From NCBI RefSeq assembly GCF_008932115.1, contig NZ_CP044543.1, forward strand, positions 2,920,501-2,984,500: a stretch of 64,000 nt of DNA, read 5' to 3'. This DNA is from Bradyrhizobium betae. Lineage in GTDB: Bacteria > Pseudomonadota > Alphaproteobacteria > Rhizobiales > Xanthobacteraceae. Below the pieces are notes generated by a model, which saw only the letters and a program-made list of their open reading frames with translations, was not told the DNA's origin and did no database searches. How positions within the stretch are numbered: position 1 is the first letter of the stretch; each line of letters begins with the position of its first letter. A program made the translations under genes and the position numbers. Positions 16,989 through 27,712 of the stretch are shown here, in pieces.

Positions 16989-17160
16989 ACCGCTCCAGCA
17001 TCGGAGCGATGAGGCGAACGGGATCGGCCGGCGGTTGCCTCGCTTCGCGGCCGAGAATTTCTGCGTAGGCCGTTAGGTCGCGATGCAGGCTTGCCGGTAA
17101 CTCCACCGTGACCTTCACCGGTTTGTCGTCGACGATCGCTCCCAATTTCAGCTTGGTCAT
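16921..17160 (-). CDS. DUF2274 protein at the end of the trb operon
   Basis: A 79-residue protein, 'MTKLKLGAIVDDKPVKVTVE' onwards, recognisable as the DUF2274 protein that regularly follows trbI in alphaproteobacterial conjugation operons. It starts one base after the trbI stop. The sequence 'VKVTVELPASLHRDLTAYAEI' looks like a ribbon-helix-helix strand and helix, so it may bind DNA or an antitoxin-like partner; this is inference. Its 3' end overlaps the LysR gene on the other strand by 68 bases. Confidence 0.8.
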   Translation of the reverse strand: MTKLKLGAIVDDKPVKVTVELPASLHRDLTAYAEILGREARQPPADPVRLIAPMLERFIATDRGFAKARKSKELPKPSE

Positions 17161-17161
17161 G

Positions 17162-18414
17162 TCAGCCTCCGTAGGGTTCGAGAACGAGATCGCGGGTGAC
17201 GATGACGCGGACGGGCAAGCCTGGCCGGATGGTGAGGGTCGGTGCGATGTTGAGCTGGCGCTGGACGATCTGCTGGCCGGTTTGACTGACGCTATTGGAG
17301 GCACCCTGTCGCAGCGCCCGCACAATATCGCTGTCCTGGCCAGACGAGCCCGCCTCCGCACCGATGCTCAGAATCGTGGAAAGTGCAGCGGCCTTGAACA
17401 GTTCGCCCCAGTGATAGTCGACGCCATCCTCAAGGCCCGCATAGCCCTCGGCGTCCGCACCAGGCTGACGCTCCAGAACGATGGAGCGGCCATTGGGGAA
17501 GATCAGCCGGTTCCAGACGAGAAGTATGCGCCTCTGACCGAAGCCGACGCCACTGTCATACTGGCCGATAACGCGCGTGCCCTGTGGCACAAGCAGGATC
17601 TTGCCGGTCGGGCTGTCATAGATGTTCTCCGTCACCTGTGCGGTGATCTGACCCGGCAGGTCGGAGCGGATGCCGGTGATGAGCGCGGCCGCGATGACGG
17701 CGCCGGCCTGCAGGACGTTCTTCGACGCTGGCGCGGCAACGCGATCCGGCGAGACAGTGCGCTTGTCGGGCGTCTGATTGAGGAATGCGAGCTGACGATC
17801 CTGCGCGGAGGGTGTCGCTGGCTGCGGCGCAAGGCCGAGGCTGGCGAGATCGGCCGACGGCGTGGCGGTCGCAGTCGGCTGTGTCGAAGCTCCAGCCGTA
17901 GCGGGCCGAGTCTCGGTGGATGCGAACAGCCGTGCGGTCCGAGCCGCCTCCAGTTCCTGCGCCCGGCGCTGTTCCTCGGGGCTCGGTCCCGTCGGACCTG
18001 ATGCCGGTGCGCCGATCGGCGGCACTGTGCCACCGTTCTGCGCGTTGAGGATCGGGCGACCGAGGTCGCCGGGCAGCGGCGGGCCGAGCTTCGGGACGCC
18101 GGAATAATCCTTCGGCAATCCAGCCAGACCGTCCGGTGTCGAGCGGTTGTCCGTAGAGTAAAGCTCCTGACCCTGGCCGCTGTGACGAGTCTGGAGCGCA
18201 TAGATCAGCGCCCCACCGACACCGAGGCTTGCCGCAAGACCCAGACCGGCCAGCACCTTGCGGGACAGGCGGGTCACACGCGGCGGCTCGGCGCGCAGCC
18301 GCATGGTCGCGGCCGGCTCGCCGGTCAGCGGCCGAGCGTCGTCGTCGGTCGGCTGAGGCTGGGGCGCCGAACCGGGCGTCCGGCCTTCCTCCTTTTCGGG
18401 ATCGCGTTCGTCGC

Positions 18415-18418
<4 letters not shown>
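17162..18418 (-). CDS. trbI: Conjugal transfer protein TrbI (VirB10-like)
   Basis: The 418-residue protein is the type IV secretion core subunit that spans from inner to outer membrane and senses energy. A cytosolic N-terminus of about 50 residues is followed by one membrane helix ('KVLAGLGLAASLGVGGALIY'), a long proline/alanine-rich periplasmic linker, and the conserved VirB10 C-terminal domain from about residue 225 ('AGAVIAAALITGIRSDLPGQ', 'GTRVIGQYDSGVGFGQRRIL', 'RPGLPVRVIVTRDLVL'). It starts with GTG, overlapping the trbG stop (GTGA), consistent with translational coupling. Confidence 0.95.
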
Positions 18419-19478
<1,060 letters not shown>

Positions 19479-19482
<4 letters not shown>

Positions 19483-20162
19483 TGTCCAAGCTCCTTCGAC
19501 CAGTTGATGGCGTTGATGTAGATTCCGAGTGGGTTCTTCCGCAGCGTGTCGGCGTCGCGTGGGGGCTGCACGACGACGGTGAGGATCGCGGACCAGCGTT
19601 CGGTGGAGGCCAGTGAGCCGTCCTGATAGCGTCGCTCGATCCAGGCGATGCGGAAGCTCGACGGCGAGGCGCGGATCACCGACGACACTTCGATCGCGAT
19701 CTGCTGCTTGCCGACCTTGGTGAAGGGGTCGTTGGCGCGCGCATAATCGTTCAGCGCGAGCGCGCCACCCTGTGTCGTGAAGTCGTAGGCGCGCAGCCAG
19801 TTCTGCCGCACGATGATGGCGTCGGACGGGATCGAGCGGACCTGCTCGATGAAGCGCGCGAGGTAGAAGGCGATTTGCGGATCGTTTGGCTGATAGTCGG
19901 CGGTCGCCGGCGCGATCGCCTGCGCCTGGCCGAGCCGGTCGACCTGCACTACCCAAGGCACGATCGAGCCGTTGGCGGACTGCCAGACCAGCGCGGCCGA
20001 AAGGCCGCCCGCGAGGGCCAATGATCCGAAGGCCATGTAGCGCCAGTTACGGGCCTGCACGCGGGCGGAGCCGATGCGATCGTCCCAGACCTGAGCGGCG
20101 CGCTGATAGGGAGTCTCGGGCTGAGGGGCTTTGCCGTAGTGGGTGGATGGTCGCTTGAACAT
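19479..20162 (-). CDS. trbF: Conjugal transfer protein TrbF (VirB8-like)
   Basis: The 227-residue bitopic inner-membrane protein has a cytosolic N-terminus, one helix ('YMAFGSLALAGGLSAALVW') and a periplasmic NTF2-like VirB8 domain that helps assemble the channel. 'WVVQVDRLGQAQAIAPATAD' and 'FIEQVRSIPSDAIIVRQNWL' are characteristic of TrbF. It follows trbL with a two-base gap and overlaps trbG by four bases. Confidence 0.94.
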
Positions 20163-20164
20163 GG

Positions 20165-21520
20165 TCAGTCGCTTTCGGAGAGGTTGACGGAGGAGCCGCC
20201 GCCATGGCTGTCGCCGCTACGCACGGCGTGGGCGGCGGCCTGAACGCCATGGGACATCTGCTGCGAGCGCTTCATGCGTTTCGCCCAGGCCGGCGGCCCG
20301 TCGCTGGTGGAAGACGCAGCTCCGGGAGATGCGGCCTCCGCGGTGGCGGTCGTCGCAGCACCGGATGCGCCGGTGGCGATCTCCGTCGCGGCCTGGCCAC
20401 CGGCCTGATAGCTCTGCTTCAGGCTGTCGGCGGCACGACCGGCTGCGCGCTTCAGCGGTGAGACGGCCGCCTTCGCGCCGGTGCTGGCAACACTGCCAAG
20501 ACCCGACGCGACGCCGGATGCGCCGGCCTGGCCGGCCGCGCCGAGGCTGTAGGCGGTGGAGGCGCCACCGGCGAGGGCTGCACCGCCACGCGCGGCGGCG
20601 GCAGCGCCGCCAGCAAGTGCAGCGCCGCCTGTCACGACGGCGCCGGCAGCGGCCGCGCCTGCTGCGACAACGCCGCCGGCGGCAAGACCAGTGCCAATGG
20701 CCGCGCCGGCGCCGAGCTGCGGGCCACCGGAGATGAGGCCGTTAGCGATGCCGGGACCGAAGATGCCGAGACCAAGCAGCGACAGCGCGGCAAGCACGAT
20801 CGCCATGGCATCGTCGATCGATGGCGTTGCGCCGTTGAAGCCCGAGGTGAACTCGGAGAACAGCGTCGAGCCGATGCCGATGATGACGGCGAGCACCAGC
20901 ACCTTGATGCCGGAGGAGATGACGTTGCCGAGCACGCGCTCGGCCATGAACGCCGATTTGCCGAACAGGCCGAAGGGAATGAGGACGAAGCCGGCGAGCG
21001 TGGTCAGCTTGAACTCGATCAGGGTGACGAAGAGCTGGATCGCCAGGATGAAGAACGCCAGCAGCACCAGCGCCCAGGCGAAAAACATGCAGGCGATCTG
21101 GATGAAGTTCTCGAAGAACGACCAGTAGCCCATCAGGCTGGAGATGGAGTCGAGCAGCGGCCGGCCGGCATCGAGACCAGTCTGCGCCACCTTGCCGGGG
21201 CGCATGAGATCGCTCACGGCAAAGCCCGTTCCCGAAGCCTTCAGGCCGAGGCCCGCGAAGCTCTCGAAGACGATGCGGGCGAGATTGTTCCAGTTGGAGA
21301 TCAGGTAGGCGAAGACACCGACGAAGAGCGTCTTCTTGACCAGCCTCGCCATGATGTCGTCGTCGGCGCCCCATGACCAGAAAAGCGCGGCGAGCGTGAC
21401 GTCGATGACGATCAAGGTGGTGGCGATGAAACCGACTTCGCCGCCGAGCAGCCCGAATCCTCCGTCGATGTAGCGAGTGAAGACCTCGAGGAAATGGTCG
21501 ATGACACCGGTGCCGCCCAT
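20165..21520 (-). CDS. trbL: Conjugal transfer protein TrbL (VirB6-like)
   Basis: TrbL is a polytopic inner-membrane channel component of 451 residues. At least six hydrophobic helices occupy residues 20-265, including 'FIATTLIVIDVTLAALFWSW' and 'LVLLAFFILAIQLFVTLIEF'. The tail from about residue 270 is a low-complexity Ala/Gly region followed by a hydrophilic, Ser-rich end; such tails vary among TrbL proteins. The N-terminal 'TGVIDHFLEVFTRYIDGGF' is typical of the family. Confidence 0.94.
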   Translation of the reverse strand: MGGTGVIDHFLEVFTRYIDGGFGLLGGEVGFIATTLIVIDVTLAALFWSWGADDDIMARLVKKTLFVGVFAYLISNWNNLARIVFESFAGLGLKASGTGFAVSDLMRPGKVAQTGLDAGRPLLDSISSLMGYWSFFENFIQIACMFFAWALVLLAFFILAIQLFVTLIEFKLTTLAGFVLIPFGLFGKSAFMAERVLGNVISSGIKVLVLAVIIGIGSTLFSEFTSGFNGATPSIDDAMAIVLAALSLLGLGIFGPGIANGLISGGPQLGAGAAIGTGLAAGGVVAAGAAAAGAVVTGGAALAGGAAAAARGGAALAGGASTAYSLGAAGQAGASGVASGLGSVASTGAKAAVSPLKRAAGRAADSLKQSYQAGGQAATEIATGASGAATTATAEAASPGAASSTSDGPPAWAKRMKRSQQMSHGVQAAAHAVRSGDSHGGGSSVNLSESD

Positions 21521-21521
21521 G

Positions 21522-21923
21522 TCAGCGAACCTCTGGCTGAGCGGGCTCGGCCTGCATCGCAGGCCCGGTCACGTCCGCTGGCGCACTGTCTTTGTGGATG
21601 GGAGCGGCCGACGCGGGCGCGCTTGGAAACAGCGTGGTCGGCGCAACCGGCGATGGTGATGAAACGGGGGCCGGCTGGCCGAGGAAGCGGCGCCGGTTCT
21701 CTGCCCATGCCTTCAGGCAATTGGGATCGCGCGTGCCGGCCTCGCCGATCTCGGAACAACGAAGCAATTCGGCGGCGAGAGGATCCGATGTTGTGACCGG
21801 ACGGCCCTGCGTCGCGAGGACGTCCGTCGAAACGTCCTTGCGGTTCATCTCGATCGCGGTCGCCGTGATGGCGACCGCGACGAAGACGATGGCGCCGACG
21901 CGAGCGAGGGTCTTGCCGTCCAT
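21522..21923 (-). CDS. trbK: Putative entry-exclusion protein (TrbK-alt type)
   Basis: The product is small (133 residues) and lies between trbJ and trbL, where trbK sits in this operon type. One N-terminal membrane segment ('VGAIVFVAVAITATAIEM') is followed by 'DPLAAELLRCSEIGEAGTRD' and 'CLKAWAENRRRFLG', which match the alternative TrbK family rather than the classical TrbK lipoprotein. The last 40 residues are a proline/alanine-rich tail. Entry exclusion (blocking redundant transfer between donors) is the role assigned to the family; it is not shown here. Confidence 0.75.
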   Translation of the reverse strand: MDGKTLARVGAIVFVAVAITATAIEMNRKDVSTDVLATQGRPVTTSDPLAAELLRCSEIGEAGTRDPNCLKAWAENRRRFLGQPAPVSSPSPVAPTTLFPSAPASAAPIHKDSAPADVTGPAMQAEPAQPEVR

Positions 21924-21933
21924 CGTGCCAGCC

Positions 21934-22695
21934 TCAGTTGCCGCTGTTCGGGAACATGCGGGCATTGCCGGGCTGGTAGCCCGAGCCCGGCGTCAGGAAA
22001 CGCCGGCGCTGCTCGCGGCCCTGTTCGGCGGCGGCGGCCTGCTCGGCCGACTGCAAGGCCTGCGCCCGGCCGTTGGCCGCCACGACGGCGGTGAGATCCG
22101 CGAGTTGCTGCGCCTGGAGCGCAAGGAGTTGGTTGCCGGCCTGCGTCGCCTGCAGCGCGCCGGTCGCGCCCTGGCTCTGGCCGATCAGCGCCGACATCTG
22201 CGTGCGATTGGTGTCGATGTTGCCGACGACGCCCGCCTGCACCCGCATTGCGTCCTGCAGGCCGCCGACCGTGTTCTGCCAGCGCGAGCGGGCATCGGTG
22301 ACGAGTTGCTGATCCGAAGCGGACAGCGAGACGTTCCCGTACTTCTGCTGGAACATCCGGTCGATCTGCTGGACGTCGTAGGCGATATTCTGCGCCTGGT
22401 TGAGAAGCTGCTGCGTGCGCTGGACGGACTGCTGAAGCTGTTGCAGCGACGAGAACGGCAGGCTCGCAAGGTTGCGTGCCTGGTTGATCAGCATTTGCGC
22501 TTCGTTCTGAAGCGAGGTGATCTGGTTGGTGATCTGCTGAAGCGATCGCGCCGCCGTGAGCACGTTCTGCGCATAGTTCGAGGGATCGAATACGATGATG
22601 GCGTGAGCGGGCGTCGCCAGCATGGGCGCGAGCGCGACGGGAGCGGTCAGCAGCGCGGCAGCAAAACGCGCTGCGCGGGAATTGCGCAGTTTCAT
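21934..22695 (-). CDS. trbJ: Conjugal transfer protein TrbJ (VirB5-like)
   Basis: The 253-residue product is a secreted pilus-associated protein. A signal peptide ends at 'LATPAHA', and the mature protein is a long Gln/Ala-rich helical bundle ('QQITNQITSLQNEAQMLINQ', 'LLNQAQNIAYDVQQIDRMFQ'), as in VirB5/TrbJ. It starts inside the trbE stop (ATGA) and ends just before trbK. Confidence 0.93.
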   Translation of the reverse strand: MKLRNSRAARFAAALLTAPVALAPMLATPAHAIIVFDPSNYAQNVLTAARSLQQITNQITSLQNEAQMLINQARNLASLPFSSLQQLQQSVQRTQQLLNQAQNIAYDVQQIDRMFQQKYGNVSLSASDQQLVTDARSRWQNTVGGLQDAMRVQAGVVGNIDTNRTQMSALIGQSQGATGALQATQAGNQLLALQAQQLADLTAVVAANGRAQALQSAEQAAAAEQGREQRRRFLTPGSGYQPGNARMFPNSGN

Positions 22696-25130
22696 TGGGA
22701 CGTCTCCTTGTTGGTGAGCGTGGGGATGAGATCGGCGGCCCAACCGACCTCACGGTGATCGAGCCATGCGGCGAGGAAGCCGTCGCGGCCGTGTTCGGCG
22801 ACGATGCGGGCAATGGCCGCCTGGTCGGTCTTCGATGACGCGGCGCACAGAGCGAGCGCGACATCGGACAGACCGAGCTCGAAGAGGCGGTTGCCGCGCC
22901 GCGACTGGCAGTAATAGTCGCGCTTGGGCATTGCCCGCGCGATGATCTCGATCTGGCGGTCGTTGAGGCCGAAGCGCCGATAGATCGCCGTGATCTGCGG
23001 CTCGATCGCGCGCTCGTTCGGCAGCAGAAGCCGGGTCTGGCAGCTTTCGATGATGGCAGGCGCGATGGCCGAGCCGTCGATGTCGCTGAGCGATTGCGTG
23101 GCGAAGATGACGCTGGCGTTCTTCTTGCGCAGCGTCTTCAGCCATTCGCGGAGCTGGCCGGCGAAACCGTCATCGTCCAGCGCCAGCCAGCCTTCGTCGA
23201 TAATGAGAAGAGTCGGCGAACCGTCGAGCCGATCTTCGATCCGATGGAAGAGATAGGAGAGAACCGCCGGCGCCGCGCCGGTGCCGATCAGCCCCTCAGT
23301 CTCGAACGCTTGAACGAACGCCGAGCCAAGATACTCGCGTTCAGCGTCGAGCAGCCGGCCGTAGGGACCGCCGACGCAATAGGGCCTGAGCGCCTGTTTG
23401 AGATCGTTCGACTGGAGCAGCACGACCAGGCCGGTGATCGTGCGCTCCTCGACGGGCGCCGATGCCAGCGAGGTCAGCGCCGTCCAGATATGCTCCTTCA
23501 CCTCGGGCGTGATCGCCACGCCCTCGCGGGTCAGGATCGATACGATCCAGTCGCCCGCCCAGGCGCGCTCGGGCACGTCGTGAACGCGGGCGAGCGGTTG
23601 AAGGCTGACGTTATCGGTCGCGCCGTCACTGAGATCGCCGCCGAGGTCATGCCAATCGCCGCCCATGCCGAGCGCCGCCGCGCGGATCGAGCCGCCGAAG
23701 TCGAAGGCGAAGACTTGGGCGCGAGCATAGCGTCGGAACTGCAGCGCCATCAGCGCCAGCAGGACCGACTTGCCCGCGCCGGTCGGGCCAACGATCAGCG
23801 TGTGGCCGACGTCGCCGACGTGAAGCGAAAGCCGGAACGGGGTGGAGCCTTCGGTCTTGCCGAAGAGCAGTGGGGGCGCTGCAAAATGCTCGTCCCGTTC
23901 CGGCCCCGCCCACACCGCCGACAGCGGGATCATGTGGGCGAGATTGAGCGTGGAGATCGGCGGCTGGCGGACGTTCGCATAGACGTGGCCGGGCAATGAT
24001 CCGAGCCAGGCGTCCACCGCGTTGATCGTCTCGGCCATGGCAGTGAAGTCGCGGCCCTGAATGACCTTCTCGACGAGGCGCAGCTTCTCGTCGGCAGCGC
24101 GCGGATCCTCGTCCCACACCGTCACCGTCGCGGTGACGTAGGCCATCCCGGCATAGTCGGCGCCGAGTTCCTGGAGCGCCATGTCGGCATCGGCGGCCTT
24201 GTTCGCGGCGTCGGTGTCCACGAGGACGGACGCCTCGTTGGTCATTACCTCCTTGAGGATCGCGGCGATCGACTTGCGCTTGGCGAACCATTGCCGGCGG
24301 ATCTTGGTCAGCAGCTTGGTCGCGTCGGTCTTGTCGAGCAGGATCGCCCGCGTCGACCAACGATACGGAAATGCGAGACGGTTCAGCTCGTCGAGCAGGC
24401 CAGGTGTCGTCGCCGTTGGAAAGCCTGTGACGGTGAGGATGCGCAGATGCGACGCGCCAAGGCGCGGCTCGAGCCCGCCGGTGAGCGGCTGGTTGGCGAG
24501 CAGCGCGTCGAGATAGATCGGCGTTTCGGGGACGCGGACACGGTGCCGTTTGGTCGAGACGCAGCCGTGGAGATAGGTGAGCGTCTCCGCGTCATCAAGC
24601 CAGCGGCATTCGGGCATGAAGGCTTCGACCAGGCGCAGGATGCGATCGGTGCGATCGGCGAACCCGGTCATCACCTCGTTGGGGTCGAGGCCCGACTTTT
24701 CCCGGCCTTCATAGAGCCAGGATTCCGCGCGCGCGGCGTCCTCGGCCGGCGGCAGATAGGTGAAGGTCAGGAAATAGCTCGACTCGAAATGTGCGCCAGC
24801 TTCCTCGAAATCCGCTTTGCGCTCGGCGTCGACCAGCGCCGAGGCGGGATCGGGAAAGCGGCTGTCGGGATAGAGGTTCGAAGCTTGCCGCTGCGCCTCG
24901 ACGAAGATTGCCCAGCCTGATCCAAGGCGACGGAACGCATTGTTGAGGCGGCCGGCGATGGCGACTAGCTCAGCCTGTACGGCGCTGTCGAGATCGGGGC
25001 CGCGAAACCGCGCGGTGCGCTGAAAGCTGCCGTCCTTGTTGAGGACGATGCCGGAGCCCACCAGCGCGACCCAGGGGAGGAAGTCGGCCAGGCGGCTGTT
25101 GCGATTGCGATATTCGGCAAGGTTCATCAT
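22692..25130 (-). CDS. trbE: Conjugal transfer ATPase TrbE (VirB4-like)
   Basis: The 812-residue product is the large cytosolic ATPase that powers pilus and channel assembly. The N-terminus 'MMNLAEYRNRNSRLADFLPW' is typical, with a GAGGGGA ribosome site about nine bases ahead of the first of two adjacent ATGs. Walker A GPTGAGKS lies near residue 447 and Walker B 'LLIIDEGWLALDD' near 640; 'ATQSLSDIDGS' is the motif that follows in this family. Both catalytic motifs are intact. Confidence 0.95.
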   Translation of the reverse strand: MMNLAEYRNRNSRLADFLPWVALVGSGIVLNKDGSFQRTARFRGPDLDSAVQAELVAIAGRLNNAFRRLGSGWAIFVEAQRQASNLYPDSRFPDPASALVDAERKADFEEAGAHFESSYFLTFTYLPPAEDAARAESWLYEGREKSGLDPNEVMTGFADRTDRILRLVEAFMPECRWLDDAETLTYLHGCVSTKRHRVRVPETPIYLDALLANQPLTGGLEPRLGASHLRILTVTGFPTATTPGLLDELNRLAFPYRWSTRAILLDKTDATKLLTKIRRQWFAKRKSIAAILKEVMTNEASVLVDTDAANKAADADMALQELGADYAGMAYVTATVTVWDEDPRAADEKLRLVEKVIQGRDFTAMAETINAVDAWLGSLPGHVYANVRQPPISTLNLAHMIPLSAVWAGPERDEHFAAPPLLFGKTEGSTPFRLSLHVGDVGHTLIVGPTGAGKSVLLALMALQFRRYARAQVFAFDFGGSIRAAALGMGGDWHDLGGDLSDGATDNVSLQPLARVHDVPERAWAGDWIVSILTREGVAITPEVKEHIWTALTSLASAPVEERTITGLVVLLQSNDLKQALRPYCVGGPYGRLLDAEREYLGSAFVQAFETEGLIGTGAAPAVLSYLFHRIEDRLDGSPTLLIIDEGWLALDDDGFAGQLREWLKTLRKKNASVIFATQSLSDIDGSAIAPAIIESCQTRLLLPNERAIEPQITAIYRRFGLNDRQIEIIARAMPKRDYYCQSRRGNRLFELGLSDVALALCAASSKTDQAAIARIVAEHGRDGFLAAWLDHREVGWAADLIPTLTNKETSQ

Positions 25131-25143
25131 GGCCGCGCTCCCC

Positions 25144-25425
25144 TCAGACCGAAAGGTGTGCGGGGACGCGCAGATGGCGGCGCACAACGTCGACGAAGAG
25201 CGGATCGCGCTTGGCAGCCCACACCGCGGTGACGTGGCCGATCGCCCAGATCGCGATCCCCACCAGCCAGAGGCGAAGCCCTAGGCCGACCGCGCCAGCG
25301 AGCGTCCCGTTCATGATGGCGATAGCCCGTGGGGCGCCGCCGAGCAGGATCGGCTCGGTCAGTGCCCGGTGAACGGGGACGGTATAGCCTGGGACGTCGC
25401 CGCCCTGATCGACAGCGCCCGTCAT
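25144..25425 (-). CDS. trbD: Conjugal transfer protein TrbD (VirB3-like)
   Basis: A short inner-membrane protein (93 residues) whose VirB3-type layout is a hydrophilic start with 'GYTVPVHRALTEPILLGGAP' and one long hydrophobic stretch ('GAVGLGLRLWLVGIAIWAIG'). It overlaps trbC by one base (TGATG) and precedes trbE by 13 bases. Confidence 0.93.
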   Translation of the reverse strand: MTGAVDQGGDVPGYTVPVHRALTEPILLGGAPRAIAIMNGTLAGAVGLGLRLWLVGIAIWAIGHVTAVWAAKRDPLFVDVVRRHLRVPAHLSV

Positions 25426-25757
25426 CAGACCAGCGCCCCGCCGCCGAACGAGAAGAACGACAGGAAGAAGCTCGACGCGGCGAAGGCAATCGAGAGACCA
25501 AACACGATCTGGATCAACCTGCGGAAGCCGCCGGAGGTATCGCCGAAGGCCAGCGTCAGGCCGGTAACGATGATGATGATCACCGCCATGATTTTCGCCA
25601 CGGGACCTTCAATCGACTGCAGGATCTGTTGGAGAGGCTGTTCCCACGGCATCGACGAACCGGAAGCGTGAGCGGGGGCTGCCATCACCGCCGACAGAGT
25701 GGCGATGGAAACGGTCAAGACGAGATGATGGCGCGCGCGCCGCAGGCGTTGGATCAC
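25425..25757 (-). CDS. trbC: Conjugal pilin TrbC (VirB2-like)
   Basis: The 110-residue prepilin has a long signal sequence ending 'MAAPAHASG', then 'PWEQPLQQILQSIEGPVAKI', and two hydrophobic helices ('VAKIMAVIIIIVTGLTLAFG' and 'IAFAASSFFLSFF'). In related systems the subunit is processed and assembled into the conjugative pilus; the TraF-type peptidase encoded at 39514-40059 is the likely maturation partner. It begins with GTG overlapping the trbB stop (GTGA). Confidence 0.93.
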   Translation of the reverse strand: MIQRLRRARHHLVLTVSIATLSAVMAAPAHASGSSMPWEQPLQQILQSIEGPVAKIMAVIIIIVTGLTLAFGDTSGGFRRLIQIVFGLSIAFAASSFFLSFFSFGGGALV

Positions 25758-26770
25758 AGGCTTTCTCCTTCAGGTGCTGGGACGAACAAGCTCGAGCTGC
25801 CGTCGCCATCCGTGGTGGCCGGCGCGATGCGGTAGTCGCCGTCGAGACCGAGGCCTTCGACGCGCGAGAGTTCGGAGAGTCGCCGCGCGGACCCGCGACC
25901 GGAGAGGACGGCAACGAGGTCGATCGTTTCCGCGATCAATGCGCGCGGGACCGTGACGACTGCCTCCTGAATGAGCTGCTCCATGCGGCGCAGTGCGCCG
26001 ATCGCGCTGCCGGCGTGGATGGTGCCGACCCCGCCAGGATGGCCGGTGCCCCAGGCCTTGAGCAGTTCGAGCGCTTCGGCGCCGCGCACTTCGCCAACGG
26101 GTATGCGATCGGGCCGCAGACGCAGCGAAGAGCGAACGAGATCGGAAAGTGAGGCAACGCCATCTTTTGTTCGCATCGCCACGAGGTTCGGCGCGGCGCA
26201 TTGCAGTTCGCGGGTGTCTTCGATGAGGACGACGCGATCGGCGGTCTTCGCAACTTCGGCGAGCAACGCGTTTGTCAGCGTCGTCTTGCCGGTGGATGTC
26301 CCGCCGGCGACGAGGATGTTGGCGCGTGAGGAGACACTCCGGCGGAGTATCTCGGCCTGCGTCGCTGACATGATGCCGGCCGCGACGTAGTCGTCGAGCG
26401 TGAACACCGCGACAGCGGGCTTACGGATCGCGAATGCGGGGGCAGCGACGACGGGTGGCAGCAGGCCTTCGAACCGCTCGCCGGTTTCAGGCAACTCTGC
26501 GGATACCCGAGGAGCACCAGCATGAACCTCGGCTCCGACATGGTGCGCAACCAAGCGAACGATACGTTCGCCGTCCGCTGGTGACAGCCGCTCACCGGTA
26601 TCGGAAAGTCCTTCGGAGAGTCGGTCGATCCAGAGGCGCCCATCGGGATTGAGCATCACCTCGACGATGCTGGCGTCATCAAGATAGCGCGCGATTGCAG
26701 GACCGAGCGCAGTGCGCAGCATCCTTGCGCCGCGCGCGAGGCCTTCCGAATTGTGGTGTGATGCTGTCAT
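25754..26770 (-). CDS. trbB: Conjugal transfer ATPase TrbB (VirB11-like)
   Basis: This is the first gene of the trb operon: 338 residues of a hexameric secretion ATPase. Walker A '[10 protein letters not shown]' lies at residues 156-165, the Asp box '[12 protein letters not shown]' follows at about 188, and the His box '[17 protein letters not shown]' at about 245. The catalytic features are complete. Upstream lies a stretch with G- and C-tract hairpins that may control the whole operon. Confidence 0.95.
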   Translation of the reverse strand: MTASHHNSEGLARGARMLRTALGPAIARYLDDASIVEVMLNPDGRLWIDRLSEGLSDTGERLSPADGERIVRLVAHHVGAEVHAGAPRVSAELPETGERFEGLLPPVVAAPAFAIRKPAVAVFTLDDYVAAGIMSATQAEILRRSVSSRANILVAGGTSTGKTTLTNALLAEVAKTADRVVLIEDTRELQCAAPNLVAMRTKDGVASLSDLVRSSLRLRPDRIPVGEVRGAEALELLKAWGTGHPGGVGTIHAGSAIGALRRMEQLIQEAVVTVPRALIAETIDLVAVLSGRGSARRLSELSRVEGLGLDGDYRIAPATTDGDGSSSLFVPAPEGESL

Positions 26771-27143
26771 AGTGCCCCGTTTCTATCGGGGCCGATACAG
26801 TCCTTCCCCAGACGGGGATGATTAAAGGGGCCAGATTTCGGGGCGATTCAACAAAGATTCATCGACGTAGTAGTGTAGCGTGCAAATACAGGAGAACGGC
26901 GGTGTCGGACGCACGATACGCCAATACGCTCGCGGAGCTTGACCGGCTCTGCGCAAGCGTCTGATCCTCGCACAATGACCGCTCAATGCATTTGTTGTGG
27001 AGGTGATGGACATCCTCGATCGCGGAGATCATCCGGGGGGTGAGATCCTTCTTAATCGGGATCATGCACGGCGTTAGGCTGAACGGGACGGTACGTACGA
27101 TAGCATCTTTGCAGCCATGAACCCCAGCCGAGTAGAGTAGCCT
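26771..27143 (-). promoter_or_regulatory. Leader region of the trb operon with G/C-tract hairpins
   Basis: No gene is supported in these 370 bases. Just upstream of trbB, GCCCCG (26774-26779) pairs with CGGGGC (26787-26792) around a 7-base loop; a CCCC-aga-cGGGG element (26807-26817) and two further GGGG tracts (about 26827-26841) follow. Several C-tracts and G-tracts could pair in alternative ways, which is suggestive of post-transcriptional control. The trb promoter is probably further upstream, but no box can be named with confidence. Confidence 0.4.
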
Positions 27144-27350
27144 ATGTTTCTTAGATCGGTTTTGGCCGCCGCCGCATTTGCTGCGGCGGTACTCCCCGCG
27201 GAATCGGTGTTCGCCGAGGGCGCCCGAAAAGCCAATCAAGGGCAACAGCGCGAGATCGGCAGCAAGGTAATTGAGAAGGCCAACGCCCTCCTTGACAGTT
27301 TAACACCGGCGCGGCGCAATGAAGCCCTCGTCGATTATAGATCACGGTGA
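27144..27350 (+). CDS. Candidate small exported protein
   Basis: A 68-residue open frame that begins with a good signal peptide ('FLRSVLAAAAFAAAVLP' then 'SVFAEG') followed by a short hydrophilic helical part ('GSKVIEKANALLDSLTPARR'). The shape is that of a genuine small periplasmic protein, but there is no strong ribosome site and no recognised family. Confidence 0.4.
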   Translation: MFLRSVLAAAAFAAAVLPAESVFAEGARKANQGQQREIGSKVIEKANALLDSLTPARRNEALVDYRSR

Positions 27351-27444
27351 CGGACCGATCGGCGCGGAAAGAGATTTGTAGGCTTCCTCACCATTCAGCG
27401 CTGATTCAAGGCTATTTGACGCGCGATCGAACGCGGAAGAAACA

Positions 27445-27642
27445 TCAACGCGTTTCGGGTAGCTCTGCACGGCTGAGCTTTTTGCGCACGCGCGCATGAA
27501 TCTGGTCGACCCAAGCCAATCCCAATCGCCTGATGCGACCTTTCGGACACCTTAAGAGGAGAAAGTGTTCGATGCGAGACACCACAAAAAGCAGAAGGCG
27601 GATCCGAAGTGGCGGAGGCCAATGCGATAGTTGATTACTCAT
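27445..27642 (-). CDS. Small basic protein, unknown function
   Basis: The 65-residue frame starts at an ATG with AGGAGA nine bases upstream, which is the main support. The protein is rich in Leu, Arg and Trp ('LRIRLLLFVVSRIEHFLLL' then 'IRRLGLAWVDQIHARVRKK') and may bind a membrane surface or nucleic acid. No family is recognised. Confidence 0.4.
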   Translation of the reverse strand: MSNQLSHWPPPLRIRLLLFVVSRIEHFLLLRCPKGRIRRLGLAWVDQIHARVRKKLSRAELPETR

Positions 27643-27712
27643 TGTTTTGCGTCTCCTTTGAGAAAATCTGCCACGGCTTTTTTTTGTTCGATGAATCTCA
27701 GGCGCTGGCACG

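Noticed and set aside
21592..22758. Long + strand open frame opposite trbJ and trbK
   Set aside because: The - strand genes have signal peptides, overlaps and family motifs; the + frame is arginine- and histidine-rich without a ribosome site.
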